NCBI GenBank assembly: GCA_020633495.1
Contig: JACKDR010000014.1
Location: forward strand, 1-64,000
Reading direction: 5' to 3'
Length of the DNA stretch: 64,000 bases
Source of the DNA: Kofleriaceae bacterium
GTDB taxonomy: Bacteria > Myxococcota_A > Polyangia > Haliangiales > Haliangiaceae
Position numbers and translations under genes: made by a program. This document shows positions 53,707-63,337 of this stretch, one piece after another. The stretch's first letter is position 1, and every line of letters starts with the position of its first letter. Under the pieces are notes generated by a model. The model worked only from the letters and a program-made list of their open reading frames with translations. It was not told where the DNA came from and did no database searches.

Positions 53707-54618
53707 ATGCAGCCAGCGCCGCCGTCCACGTCACCGCCGCCACCGCGCCTCCGGGCGCGACGCGGCCGCGTGCTCACCGTCGCCGCGGCGGTGATCGCGG
53801 TGCTGGTGACGCTGGGCCTGGGTCCGCGGGTCGCCCGCGCCGACAACGTCGAGCAGCTGATCAAGCAGCTGGCGACCGGCTCGGACTACAAGGTGCGCCT
53901 GTCGGCGGCGACCAGCCTCGCCAAGCTCGGCGACGACCGCGCGATCGGCGCGTTCATCAAGGCGCTCAAGAGCGACAGCGAGAAGACCGTGCGCGCCGCC
54001 GCTGCGCTCGGCCTGTCCAAGGTGATCACGACCGCGACGTCGACGCGGCTGATCGAGCAGGCGACCACGGCGCTCGAGACCGCGGCCAAGTCCGACAAGG
54101 ACGCGTTCGTGAAGAAGCAGGCCAAGAAGGCGCTGGCCAAGCTCGAGGCCCTCGGCGGCGGCGGCACCTCGGCCGCGGGCGGCGGCGTCTACGTCAACAT
54201 CGGCGAGATGTCGGCGGAGACCGACAGCGCCGCCGAGATGAAGGCGCTGATGCGCAAGACCACCGAGAAGACCTTCTCCAAGAACGCCGGCGGCATGACC
54301 ACCAAGTGGCGGGGCGGCAAGGCGCCGACCAAGAAGGAGCTCAAGGATACCCAGGCGTTCTACGTCGACGGCACGCTGAACGAATTGTCGACCAAGGCCC
54401 AGGGATCTGCGACCCTGGTATCCTGCAAGGTCAGCATGCTGATCGCGACCTATCCCGAGAAGAGCATGTTCGGGTTCCTCAACGGCCAGGCCTCGGTGCA
54501 GGCGTCCAAGGACGCCAAGGACATCGAGCTGGCCAAGGGCGACTGCGTCGCCGCGGTCATCGAGGACCTGACGATCAAGAAGATCATCCCCACCATCAAG
54601 ACCAAGGCGGGGCTGTAG
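53707..54618 (+). CDS. Exported HEAT-repeat protein
   Basis: 303 residues. A Pro-rich N-terminus and signal-like helix (VLTVAAAVIAVLVTLGLG) are followed by about three HEAT repeats at 45-150 (YKVRLSAATSLAKLGDDRAI, KTVRAAAALGLSKVI, AFVKKQAKKALAKLEALG). The C-terminal half (170-303) is a separate domain without a recognised family, with two Cys (LVSCKVSML, KGDCVAAVI) that could pair. It lies 10 bp before the first HAMP-like gene and probably belongs to the same operon. Confidence 0.8.
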   Translation: MQPAPPSTSPPPPRLRARRGRVLTVAAAVIAVLVTLGLGPRVARADNVEQLIKQLATGSDYKVRLSAATSLAKLGDDRAIGAFIKALKSDSEKTVRAAAALGLSKVITTATSTRLIEQATTALETAAKSDKDAFVKKQAKKALAKLEALGGGGTSAAGGGVYVNIGEMSAETDSAAEMKALMRKTTEKTFSKNAGGMTTKWRGGKAPTKKELKDTQAFYVDGTLNELSTKAQGSATLVSCKVSMLIATYPEKSMFGFLNGQASVQASKDAKDIELAKGDCVAAVIEDLTIKKIIPTIKTKAGL

Positions 54619-54627
54619 GAGCGCGCC

Positions 54628-55623
54628 ATGGCGGACGATCGGCAATCGCAGAGCGCCGCGGGCGGGGCCCGAGGCTACAAGCGCAGCTGGAAGAACCTCC
54701 TGATCAACAAGCGGTACCAGCTCCGCTTCACGTTGTTCATGGTGGCGGTCGCGACCCTGCTGATGGCAGGGCTCGGCTGGTGGGTCATGCGGGTCGCCGA
54801 CGAGGCCACCGAGGTCGCCTCGTCGCGGGTGAAGGGCGACGGCTGCCCACCGATCCCGGTGATCGGCGCGCCGGCGACGGCTGACGGCGCCGCGGCGCCG
54901 GCGGCGCCCGCGAGCGGTGACGCCGCGGCGCCAGCGCCAGCGCCGGCGCCAGCGGCGGCTGACGGCGCGGCGCCGGCCCCGGCGCCGGCGACGGCCGACG
55001 GCACGCCGCCGTCCGACGAGGTCGCGGGCGCGCCGATGCCGGTCTCCGACGACGACGCGGCCGACGCCGACGCCGACGCCGCCGCCGACCAGCCCCCCGA
55101 GGATCCGTCGGACCGACGGCGCCGGGTCGTGATCGTCGAGAGCACGATGACGATCAACCCGGTGCCCGAGCGCTACGCCGAGGAGGTCGCGGCCCACTAC
55201 GAGTGCCGGATCCGGCAGGGGGCGCGGCTGCAGGAGCTGGCGCGCGGCCGCCAGGAGGTGCTGTGGGTCCTGTTCGCGTCGGGCGCGCTGCTCGCGCTCG
55301 GCCTGGCGATCTACGGCATCAAGATGACCCACAAGGTCGCGGGGCCGCTCTACAAGGTCACGCTGTACATGGGCAAGATGCGCGACGGGCGCCTCGACAA
55401 GGTCTACAACCTGCGCAAGGGCGACCAGCTGGTCGCGTTCTACGACCACTTCAAGACCGCCCACGCCGGCGTCGTCGGGATGGAGCAGGCCGACATCGAC
55501 CGGCTCAAGGCGATGATCGACGCCGCCGAGGCCGGCGGCCTCGACGGCAAGTCGCCGGAGCTGACCGCCGCGGTCGCCGAGCTGCGCGCGCTGCTGGCGC
55601 GGAAGGAGAAGTCCCTTGAGTAA
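54628..55623 (+). CDS. Two-helix HAMP-like membrane protein with Ala/Pro-rich periplasmic insert
   Basis: 331 residues. Helix 1 (LFMVAVATLLMAGLGWWVM) and helix 2 (VLWVLFASGALLALGLAIYG) frame a periplasmic part that contains about 80 residues of Ala/Pro/Asp low complexity. After helix 2, MTHKVAGPLYKVTLYMGKMR is the conserved HAMP-type entry seen in deltaproteobacterial sensors, followed by RKGDQLVAFYDHFK and a coiled helix. There is no kinase or methyl-accepting domain. The next gene is a paralogue without the insert. A role as signal-transducing partner of the downstream kinase is inferred from position only. Confidence 0.75.
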   Translation: MADDRQSQSAAGGARGYKRSWKNLLINKRYQLRFTLFMVAVATLLMAGLGWWVMRVADEATEVASSRVKGDGCPPIPVIGAPATADGAAAPAAPASGDAAAPAPAPAPAAADGAAPAPAPATADGTPPSDEVAGAPMPVSDDDAADADADAAADQPPEDPSDRRRRVVIVESTMTINPVPERYAEEVAAHYECRIRQGARLQELARGRQEVLWVLFASGALLALGLAIYGIKMTHKVAGPLYKVTLYMGKMRDGRLDKVYNLRKGDQLVAFYDHFKTAHAGVVGMEQADIDRLKAMIDAAEAGGLDGKSPELTAAVAELRALLARKEKSLE

Positions 55624-56308
55624 CGACGAGCTACCCAAGGCGGTGATCGTGCAGGACGGCAAGGTGCCCGGCGACGTGCCGCCCGCGGCGGCGGTGCCGC
55701 CGCCCGCGGCGGGGCCGCGGGTCAAGCACAAGCGCAAGCTGTCCAACCTGCTGATCGACAAGAAGCTGCAGCTCCGCTACGTGCTGCTGGTGACGCTGCT
55801 GTCGGCGCTGATCTCGGGCTCGCTGGGCTTCCTGATCTACAAGCAGGAGCACCGCGCCACCGAGGACGTCGCCGCCAGCCTCGGCGAGCTCGATCCCGAG
55901 TTCCAGAAGCAGGTCTCGAAGGACATGGAGGCGCGCGATCAGGAGCTGCTGCTCAAGATGGCGGGCGCCGGCCTCGGGCTGACCGTGATCCTGTCGCTGT
56001 ACCTGATCATCATGACCCACAAGGTCGCGGGCCCGCTGTTCAAGGTGTCGATGTACTTCGACCGGATGGCGGAGGGGCGGCTCGGCAAGGTCACGCCGCT
56101 GCGCAAGGGCGACATGCTGATGGACTTCTACTCGGGCTTCCGCGAGATGCACGACGCGGTGCGCGGTCGCCTGCAGGGCGACCTCGCCACGATGCAGAAG
56201 TTCGTCGACGCCTGCGCCGCGGCCGGCGTCGATCGCTCCGGCGCCCTGGGCGACGAGCTCGACGAGCTCGAGAAGCACCTGGCGGCGCGGCGCGACGCGC
56301 TGGCGTAG
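55616..56308 (+). CDS. Two-helix HAMP-like membrane protein, paralogue of the preceding gene
   Basis: 230 residues. The start is TTG at 55,616, overlapping the previous stop by 8 bases and supported by GGAAGGAG at 55,601-55,608. Helix 1 is YVLLVTLLSALISGSLGFLI and helix 2 is MAGAGLGLTVILSLYLII. They are followed by MTHKVAGPLFKVSMYFDRMA and RKGDMLMDFYSGFREM, nearly the same as in the paralogue. The periplasmic loop is only about 45 residues. Shared positions LLI[ND]K[RK].QLR before helix 1 confirm duplication. Confidence 0.78.
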   Translation: MSNDELPKAVIVQDGKVPGDVPPAAAVPPPAAGPRVKHKRKLSNLLIDKKLQLRYVLLVTLLSALISGSLGFLIYKQEHRATEDVAASLGELDPEFQKQVSKDMEARDQELLLKMAGAGLGLTVILSLYLIIMTHKVAGPLFKVSMYFDRMAEGRLGKVTPLRKGDMLMDFYSGFREMHDAVRGRLQGDLATMQKFVDACAAAGVDRSGALGDELDELEKHLAARRDALA

Positions 56309-56427
56309 CGGGGGGCGGCGCCGGCCGCGCCGCCGGACGGCGACGCGCCGGGCCGGGCGCCGGCAACGATCGGAACCCGGCGCGGCGGACGCGGCCGGGT
56401 CGCGGTCTGCTGGTAAGCTGCCCGCCG

Positions 56428-58361
56428 ATGACCGACGTCCTCGTCGAGCTAGGGAGCGCTACTGGGCGCTGGGGCTGCCCGCGGCGGCCAGCAGCGCCTT
56501 CGGTCGGGCCCTGGCGGCCGCCGCGCCCGGCGACGCCACCGCCGCGCGCCGGCTCGCCGAGGTCGCCCTCGTCGTCGGCGATCCGCCGCCGCGCGCCGCT
56601 ACGCCGCCGAGGTCGTGCGCCGCGCGCCCGGCCCCGCGTCCCGCGTCCTGCTCGGCCAGGCCCACCTCGCCGCCGGCGAGACCGCGGCGGCGCGGCTGGC
56701 CTTCGCGGCCGCCGCCGACGCCGCCACCCCGCCGCTGCGGGCGCGCGCGTTCCTCGGCCTGGCCCAGGCCGCGGCCGCCGCCGGCGATCGCGGCGGCGCC
56801 GGCGCCAACGTCATGGCCGCCCTCGACGACCTGCTGGCGGCCGCCGCGCCGGCGGCGCCGGGCGCGGTCGCCGACCTCGAGGCGCTGGTCGACGGCGAGA
56901 CCGCGCTGGCCGAGGAGCTGTTCGCGTGCGCGGTCGCCTATGGCCGCACCGCCGACGCCATCGCGGCGGTCGCGGCCGCCGCGGCGCGTCGCCCCCCGAC
57001 GCGCCGCTGGGGCTGTACCGGGCGCTGCTCGGCAGCGCCCGCCAGGCCCACGGCGACCGCGACGCCGGCGCCGGCGACGCCGACATCGACGCCGCGCTGC
57101 AGGCCGAGGCCGCGCGCCGCCCCGACTCGCGGGTGGTCCGGCTGCGCGTCATCGAGCGCCAGCTGCGGCGCCGCTACCAGGACACCGCGGCGCGCGCCGG
57201 CGCCGTCGAGGAGCTCGAGCGCATCGCCGGCGAGCTCGCCGACGATCCGCGCCACGGCACCTCGGTCGAGCGGGCCCGGGTCTGGTTCCTGCTCGCCGCC
57301 GCCTACGAGGACGATCCGGCCGCGGTCGGCCGCGCCGAGGACGCCTACCGCAAGGGCCTGAGCCTGCGCCCCGGCCACGCCCTCGCGGCGTGCCGGCTGG
57401 CGCTCTTGATCCTCGAGCGCGGCGACGCCGAGGGCGCGCTCGCCGAGATCGAGCGCGCGCTCCGCATCGACGCCGGCTTCGGCCTGGCCTGGCGCAACGC
57501 CGCCCGCGTCCTCGACACGTCGATCAACCTCGGCGACGGCCACGGCCTCGCCGACGTCGTCGGCCGCCTGCTCGACGCCGCCTACCCGGGCGCCGGCTCG
57601 GCGGCGGGCACGGTGGCGCCGCGGCTGCTCGCCGCCACCGCCGAGGTCGCCCGCGGCGACGTCCTCACCGGCGTCTACGCCCACGGCCACCGGGTCAAGA
57701 ACGTCCTCGGCATCATCGGGTCGCGGACCCGGTCCGCGCGCAAGCTGGCGGGGGAGGGCGAGCTGTCGGACCGGCTGCGCGAGCTCGAGCGCGAGGTCAC
57801 GTCGCTGTACGAGGAGTGGGCCCAGTACCTGCGGTCGATGCAGGAGACCGGCCCGACCCTCGAGGTCGTCGCGGTCGCGCCGCTGATCGACGACGTCGTC
57901 GCCGCCGCCGCCAGCAAGGCCGCCACGACGATCGACGTCGCGGTCGCCAGCACGCTGCCCGACCTGCGCGGCGACCGGCTGCTGCTGCGCGAGGCGCTGC
58001 TCAACCTGGTGTCCAACGCCGCCGAGGCGTGCGCCCAGACCGGCGGCCAGGTCAAGGTGTCGGCGCGGCCGGTGTCGTCGGGCGGCGCGCCCGCGATCGA
58101 GGTCATCGTCGCCGACACCGGGCCCGGCATCCCGCGCTCCGAGCTGGGCCGGATCTTCGTGCCGGGCTACACCACCAAGGAGACCGGCTCGGGCGTCGGC
58201 CTGACCATCGCCGAGCGGGTGGTCGCCGCCCACCACGGCCGCATCCTGGTCGACAGCGAGGAGGGCCGCGGCACGACGGTCACGGTGATCCTGCCGACCG
58301 ACCTCGGCGGCTTCGCGACCCTGGGCACGCTGGGGCCGCGCGGCGAGCCCGGAGCGGTGAC

Positions 58362-58365
<4 letters not shown>
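56428..58365 (+). CDS. Sensor histidine kinase with N-terminal TPR domain, compensated frameshifts
   Basis: About 645 residues. The start and the region from 57,000 on share one frame; in between, good helical text continues in the other frames (YAAEVVRRAPGPASRVLLGQ near 56,600-56,660), so small indels near 56,455, 56,600 and 56,985 cancel. TPR-like pairs run to about residue 400. The kinase has H-box HGHRVKNVLGIIGSR (57,683-57,727), N-box EALLNLVSNAAEA, G1 VADTGPGIP, F-box FVPGYTTKE and G2 GSGVGLTIAERVV. There are no membrane helices, so it is cytoplasmic. The GTGA overlap with the regulator gene marks them as a two-component pair. Confidence 0.85.
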
Positions 58366-59822
<1,457 letters not shown>

Positions 59823-59829
59823 GAGCGAG

Positions 59830-60597
59830 ATGGGCCTGTTCCGCCGCATGAAGGACGGCATCAAGTCGCGCGCCAACGCCGCGATCGACAAGGCGATCGA
59901 TCCCGAGAAGGAGCTCGACATCGCGATCATGGAGCTCGAGGAGGGCCGCAAGAAGGCGCTCCAGGAGCTGATCAGCTACAAGGCCACCGCCAAGACCATG
60001 GAGGAGGAGCTCCAGAAGTACCAGGCGCGCGCCGACGGCTGGGAGAAGAAGGCGATGATCGCGGTGCGCGCCGGCGACGACGAGGCCGCGCGGACCGCGC
60101 TGCGCGAGAAGAAGAACGCGCAGGTCGAGGTCGAGAAGATCACGCGCGATCGCGACGAGGCCGCCAGCTACGCGATCCAGCTCAACAAGAGCCGCAAGGA
60201 GTTCGAGACCAAGCTGCAGATCCTCAAGATGCGCAAGGGCACGCTGGCGACCCAGCTGGCGGCCGCGCGCTCGGCCTCGGGCGACGCCTTCGGTGGCACC
60301 AGCGGCGAGCTGTTCGACAAGTTCCAGCAGGCCGAGGACCGCATCGACGCCGAGGCCATCGAGACCGAGGTCGACGCCGCGCTGCGCGGCGAGGAGCTGG
60401 CCGCCGCCGACTTCGACGCCAAGCTGCTGGCCGCCGGCGGCGATCCCCGCGGCACCGGCACCGAGGGCGACCCCGACGCCGCGCTGGCCGCGATCAAGGC
60501 CAAGGTCGAGGCCCAGAAGGCGGCGCGCCAGGCCCGCATCGCCGAGGCCCAGGCCAAGGCGCTGCCCGCCGCCAAGAAGGACGGCGATGCCTCCTGA
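59830..60597 (+). CDS. pspA: PspA/IM30-family membrane stress protein
   Basis: 255 residues. The N-terminus MGLFRRMKDGIKSRANAAID is the amphipathic helix region that binds stressed membrane. The rest is long charged coiled coil (ELDIAIMELEEGRKKALQEL, RTALREKKNAQVEVEKITRD), then an Ala-rich tail. PspA and its ESCRT-III-like relatives polymerise on damaged inner membrane. The protein is slightly longer than E. coli PspA. The ATG follows GAGAGCGAG, and the 3' end overlaps the next gene by 11 bases. Confidence 0.9.
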   Translation: MGLFRRMKDGIKSRANAAIDKAIDPEKELDIAIMELEEGRKKALQELISYKATAKTMEEELQKYQARADGWEKKAMIAVRAGDDEAARTALREKKNAQVEVEKITRDRDEAASYAIQLNKSRKEFETKLQILKMRKGTLATQLAAARSASGDAFGGTSGELFDKFQQAEDRIDAEAIETEVDAALRGEELAAADFDAKLLAAGGDPRGTGTEGDPDAALAAIKAKVEAQKAARQARIAEAQAKALPAAKKDGDAS

Positions 60598-60991
60598 CGC
60601 CGACGTCACCGCCGCCGACGACGAGGCCCTGCTGACCCGGCTGCGCGATCTGGCGCTCGTCGACCTCGACGCCCTGCTGGTCGGCACCGAGGGCGCGCAG
60701 TACCGCGAGCTCTTGTGGGCGTACGCCGAGGACGTCGAGGACGCGCTGCGCACCGCGCGGGAGCGCGCCGGCGCGCTGCTGCGCCAGGTCGCGGCCGATC
60801 CGCTGACCCTGCTCGACGCCCCGTACGCGACCCGCGCCCGCGACGGCGGCCGCGACGCCGCCGATCGGGCCGCCCGGCGCCTGCAGCAGCGCGCCCTGGC
60901 GGCCCGCGCCCTGGCCCGCATCGACGACCTCGCGGCGCACCTGTTCCCGCGCCTGCTCGAGGTTGACCGCCGCCGCGCCAGCGTCGGCTGA
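60587..60991 (+). CDS. Small helical protein coupled to pspA, unknown family
   Basis: 134 residues from the ATG at 60,587, overlapping the pspA 3' end by 11 bases. Almost entirely helical, rich in Ala, Arg, Leu and Asp, without Cys, signal or membrane segment (LLWAYAEDVEDALRTARERA, DLAAHLFPRLLEVDRRRASV). Translational coupling to pspA suggests a partner or adaptor. I do not recognise the family. Confidence 0.65.
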   Translation: MPPDADVTAADDEALLTRLRDLALVDLDALLVGTEGAQYRELLWAYAEDVEDALRTARERAGALLRQVAADPLTLLDAPYATRARDGGRDAADRAARRLQQRALAARALARIDDLAAHLFPRLLEVDRRRASVG

Positions 60992-61032
60992 CGCCGCGCG
61001 CCGCCCGGCCCCGCGCGCACCGCGCGGCGTCG

Positions 61033-61073
61033 ACTTGACGGCATCTTGACGGCCTCTTGAGCCCGTCTTGACG
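61033..61073 (+). promoter_or_regulatory. Four direct repeats at 11-bp spacing upstream of kdp, predicted response-regulator operator
   Basis: TTGACGGC at 61,033, 61,044 and 61,066 and the variant TTGAGCCC at 61,055 start exactly 11 bp apart; CT or TC precedes most. One helical turn per unit is how OmpR/PhoB-family dimers, including KdpE, bind in tandem. The repeats could also supply a -35 element, but no good -10 box lies at 16-18 bp from any of them. Confidence 0.6.
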
Positions 61074-61099
61074 GCGACGGCGGTACATCGAACCTCGTC

Positions 61100-61324
61100 A
61101 TGTGGGGTCCTTACCGCACGCCGCCCGAGCCGCCACCGGCCGCGCCCGCGCCGATCGACAACGAGCAGGCCATCCTGTACCTGGTCCTGGCGATCTGCGG
61201 CCTGACCCGCCTCGCCGTCGCCGTCGCCGATGCCGAGCGGTTCGGCGCGGGGCCGACGGTGGCGCTGATCCTGACCCTGGTCGGCGTCATCGGCCTGGTC
61301 CCCGAGCGCCACCGATGGTCGTGA
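61100..61324 (+). CDS. Small membrane protein in the kdp leader, unknown
   Basis: 74 residues. A Pro-rich start (YRTPPEPPPAAPAPIDNEQA) is followed by two probable membrane helices, AILYLVLAICGLTRLAVAVA and TVALILTLVGVIGLV, and the end PERHRWS. The ATG lies 26 bp after the direct repeats, so it would be the first gene expressed from that site. No family recognised; codon bias is consistent with real coding. Confidence 0.5.
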   Translation: MWGPYRTPPEPPPAAPAPIDNEQAILYLVLAICGLTRLAVAVADAERFGAGPTVALILTLVGVIGLVPERHRWS

Positions 61325-61331
61325 CCATCTG

Positions 61332-61349
61332 CGGCGGCAAGCGCCGCCG
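61332..61349 (+). terminator. GC hairpin after the small kdp-leader gene
   Basis: CGGCGGC-AAGC-GCCGCCG forms a 7-bp all-GC stem 7 bases after the stop codon. There is no T run, so it may be a leaky terminator or mRNA-processing structure that tunes kdp expression. Confidence 0.3.
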
Positions 61350-61406
61350 TCCCGCTCGGCGCCGCGGCAGCGCGTCGACCTCATCGCTACCCCATCGGAG
61401 GAGCCC

Positions 61407-61490
61407 TTGAGCGATCTGGCCTACCTGCTGCTCACCGCCGCCCTGCTGCTGGTCAGCCTCGGCCTGGTCGCCCTGTTCGAACGCCTGTGA
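61407..61490 (+). CDS. 27-residue membrane peptide upstream of kdpF
   Basis: TTG start at 61,407 with a strong GGAGGAG at 61,397-61,403. The peptide SDLAYLLLTAALLLVSLGLV then ALFERL is one membrane helix ending in a charged Glu-Arg-Leu. Similar miniature proteins precede kdpF in some kdp operons; function unknown. Confidence 0.6.
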   Translation: MSDLAYLLLTAALLLVSLGLVALFERL

Positions 61491-61503
61491 GCACGAGGTT
61501 CCG

Positions 61504-61596
61504 ATGATCGTCGTGGACGGGATCGCGCTGGCGCTGTCGATCGGCCTACTGGGTTATCTGCTGGTCGCGCTGCTGGCGCCGGAGCGGCTGCAATGA
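61504..61596 (+). CDS. kdpF: KdpF, small stabilising subunit of the K+-transporting ATPase
   Basis: 30 residues, a single membrane helix with the family ending GYLLVALLAPERLQ. KdpF is a lipid-like stabiliser of the KdpFABC complex. Its stop overlaps the kdpA start (ATGA). It is too short for most gene finders. Confidence 0.85.
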   Translation: MIVVDGIALALSIGLLGYLLVALLAPERLQ

Positions 61597-63326
61597 CCGC
61601 GATCGGCGTCCTGCAACTCGGCCTGTGGGCGACGGTGCTGACGCTGCTGGCCTGGCCGCTGGGGGCCTACATGGCGCGCGTCTACCGGGGTGAGGCGAAG
61701 GTCGCGGCCCGCGTGCTCGGTCCGATCGAGCGCGCGGTCTACCGCTTCGCCGGCGTGCGCGCCGACGAGGACATGAGCTGGCGGCGGTACGCCACGGCCT
61801 TGCTGGCGTTCAACGTCGGCGGGCTGGTGCTGGTGTACCTGCTGCAACGGCTGCAGGGCGCGCTGCCGGGCAACCCCGAGTCCTTGCCCGCGGTGGCGCC
61901 GCCGGTGGCCTGGAACACCGCGGTCAGCTTCGCGTCGAACACCAACTGGCAGGCCTACGGCGGCGAGACCACGATGAGCCAGCTGGTGGCGGCGCTGGGC
62001 CTCACCGTGCAGAACTTCGTGTCCGCGGCCACCGGCATGGCCGTGCTGGTGGCGCTGGCCCGGGGGTTCGCGCGGCGACGCGCCCACGGCATCGGCAGCT
62101 TCTGGGTCGATCTCACCCGCTCGACCCTGTACGTGCTGCTGCCGCTGGCGCTGGTGCTGGCGCCGCTGCTGGTGTCGCAGGGCGTGCCTCAGACCACGGC
62201 GGGGCACCACGTCGCGGCGATGCTCGACGTCACCGCGGCGCCCGACGGCGACGCGCCCGCGCAGGTCATCGCGGTCGGGCCGGTGGCGTCGCAAGTCGCG
62301 ATCAAGCAGCTCGGCACCAACGGTGGGGGCTACTACAACGCCAACTCGGCGCACCCGCTGGAGAACCCGACGCCGCTGTCGAACTTCCTCGAGGCGTTGG
62401 CGATCCTGCTGATCCCGGCCGCGACCTGCATCGCGTTCGGTCGGCTGGTCGTGGCGCGACGACAGGGCGTCGCCCTGCTGGCGACGATGTGGCTGCTGTT
62501 CGTGCCGTTCGTCGCGCTGACGCTGTGGCAGGAGCAGCGCGGCAACCCGGCGCTGGACGCCGCCGGGGCCGACCAGACGGCGACCTCGGCGCAGGCCGGC
62601 GGCAACATGGAGGGCAAGGAGGTGCGTCACGGCATCGCCGCGTCGGCGCTGTGGGCGACCGCGACCACCGCGGCGTCGAACGGTTCGGTCAACTCGATGC
62701 ACGACAGCTACACGCCGCTGGGCGGCCTGGGGCCGCTGGCGCTGATCGGCCTGGGCGAGGTGGCGTTCGGTGGCGTGGGCTCGGGGCTGTACGGGCTGAT
62801 GCTGTTCGCGATCGTCGCGGTCTTCCTGGCCGGCCTCATGGTCGGGCGGACCCCCGAGCTGCTGGGCAAGAAGATCGAGGTGCGCGAGATGAAGATGGCG
62901 TCGTGGGGGCTCGTCGTGCCCCACCTGGCGACCCTCGCGGGCCTGGCGCTGGCATGCGTCACCGCCGAGGGGGTCGCGGCGGTCGCGAACCCCGGGCCGC
63001 ACGGCTTCTCGGAGGCCCTCTACGGCTTCGCCTCGGCCGCCAACAACAACGGCTCGGCGTTCGCGGGCCTCGACGCGGCGGGCCCGTTCTACGCCACGGC
63101 GCTCGGCGTCTGCATGTTCGTCGGACGCTACTGGGTGATCCTGCCGGTGCTCGCCATCGCCGGCGCCCTGGCTCGCAAGCAGGCGGTGCCCCCGTCCGCC
63201 GGCACGCTGCCCACCGATGGCCCGATGTTCGTCGCGCTGCTCGCCGGCACGGTCGTGCTGATCGGCGCCTTGACGCTGCTGCCAGCGCTGGCGCTGGGAC
63301 CGATCGCCGAGCACCTGCTGCCCTGA
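61593..63326 (+). CDS. kdpA: KdpA, potassium-channel-like subunit of KdpFABC
   Basis: 577 residues with about ten membrane helices; forms the K+ selectivity pathway of the high-affinity K+ pump. Selectivity-loop sequences are visible: SNTNWQAYGG near 112-121, TNGGGYYNANSAHPLENPTP near 236-255 and AANNNGSAF near 482-490. The length matches the family. It sits between kdpF and kdpB with short overlaps or gaps, so expression is coupled. Confidence 0.97.
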   Translation: MTAIGVLQLGLWATVLTLLAWPLGAYMARVYRGEAKVAARVLGPIERAVYRFAGVRADEDMSWRRYATALLAFNVGGLVLVYLLQRLQGALPGNPESLPAVAPPVAWNTAVSFASNTNWQAYGGETTMSQLVAALGLTVQNFVSAATGMAVLVALARGFARRRAHGIGSFWVDLTRSTLYVLLPLALVLAPLLVSQGVPQTTAGHHVAAMLDVTAAPDGDAPAQVIAVGPVASQVAIKQLGTNGGGYYNANSAHPLENPTPLSNFLEALAILLIPAATCIAFGRLVVARRQGVALLATMWLLFVPFVALTLWQEQRGNPALDAAGADQTATSAQAGGNMEGKEVRHGIAASALWATATTAASNGSVNSMHDSYTPLGGLGPLALIGLGEVAFGGVGSGLYGLMLFAIVAVFLAGLMVGRTPELLGKKIEVREMKMASWGLVVPHLATLAGLALACVTAEGVAAVANPGPHGFSEALYGFASAANNNGSAFAGLDAAGPFYATALGVCMFVGRYWVILPVLAIAGALARKQAVPPSAGTLPTDGPMFVALLAGTVVLIGALTLLPALALGPIAEHLLP

Positions 63327-63337
63327 GGAGGTCGACC

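Noticed and set aside
56428..57000. Programmed frameshifting in the TPR-kinase gene
   Set aside because: No slippery heptamer or downstream pseudoknot was apparent, and similar small indels occur in several unrelated genes of the segment.
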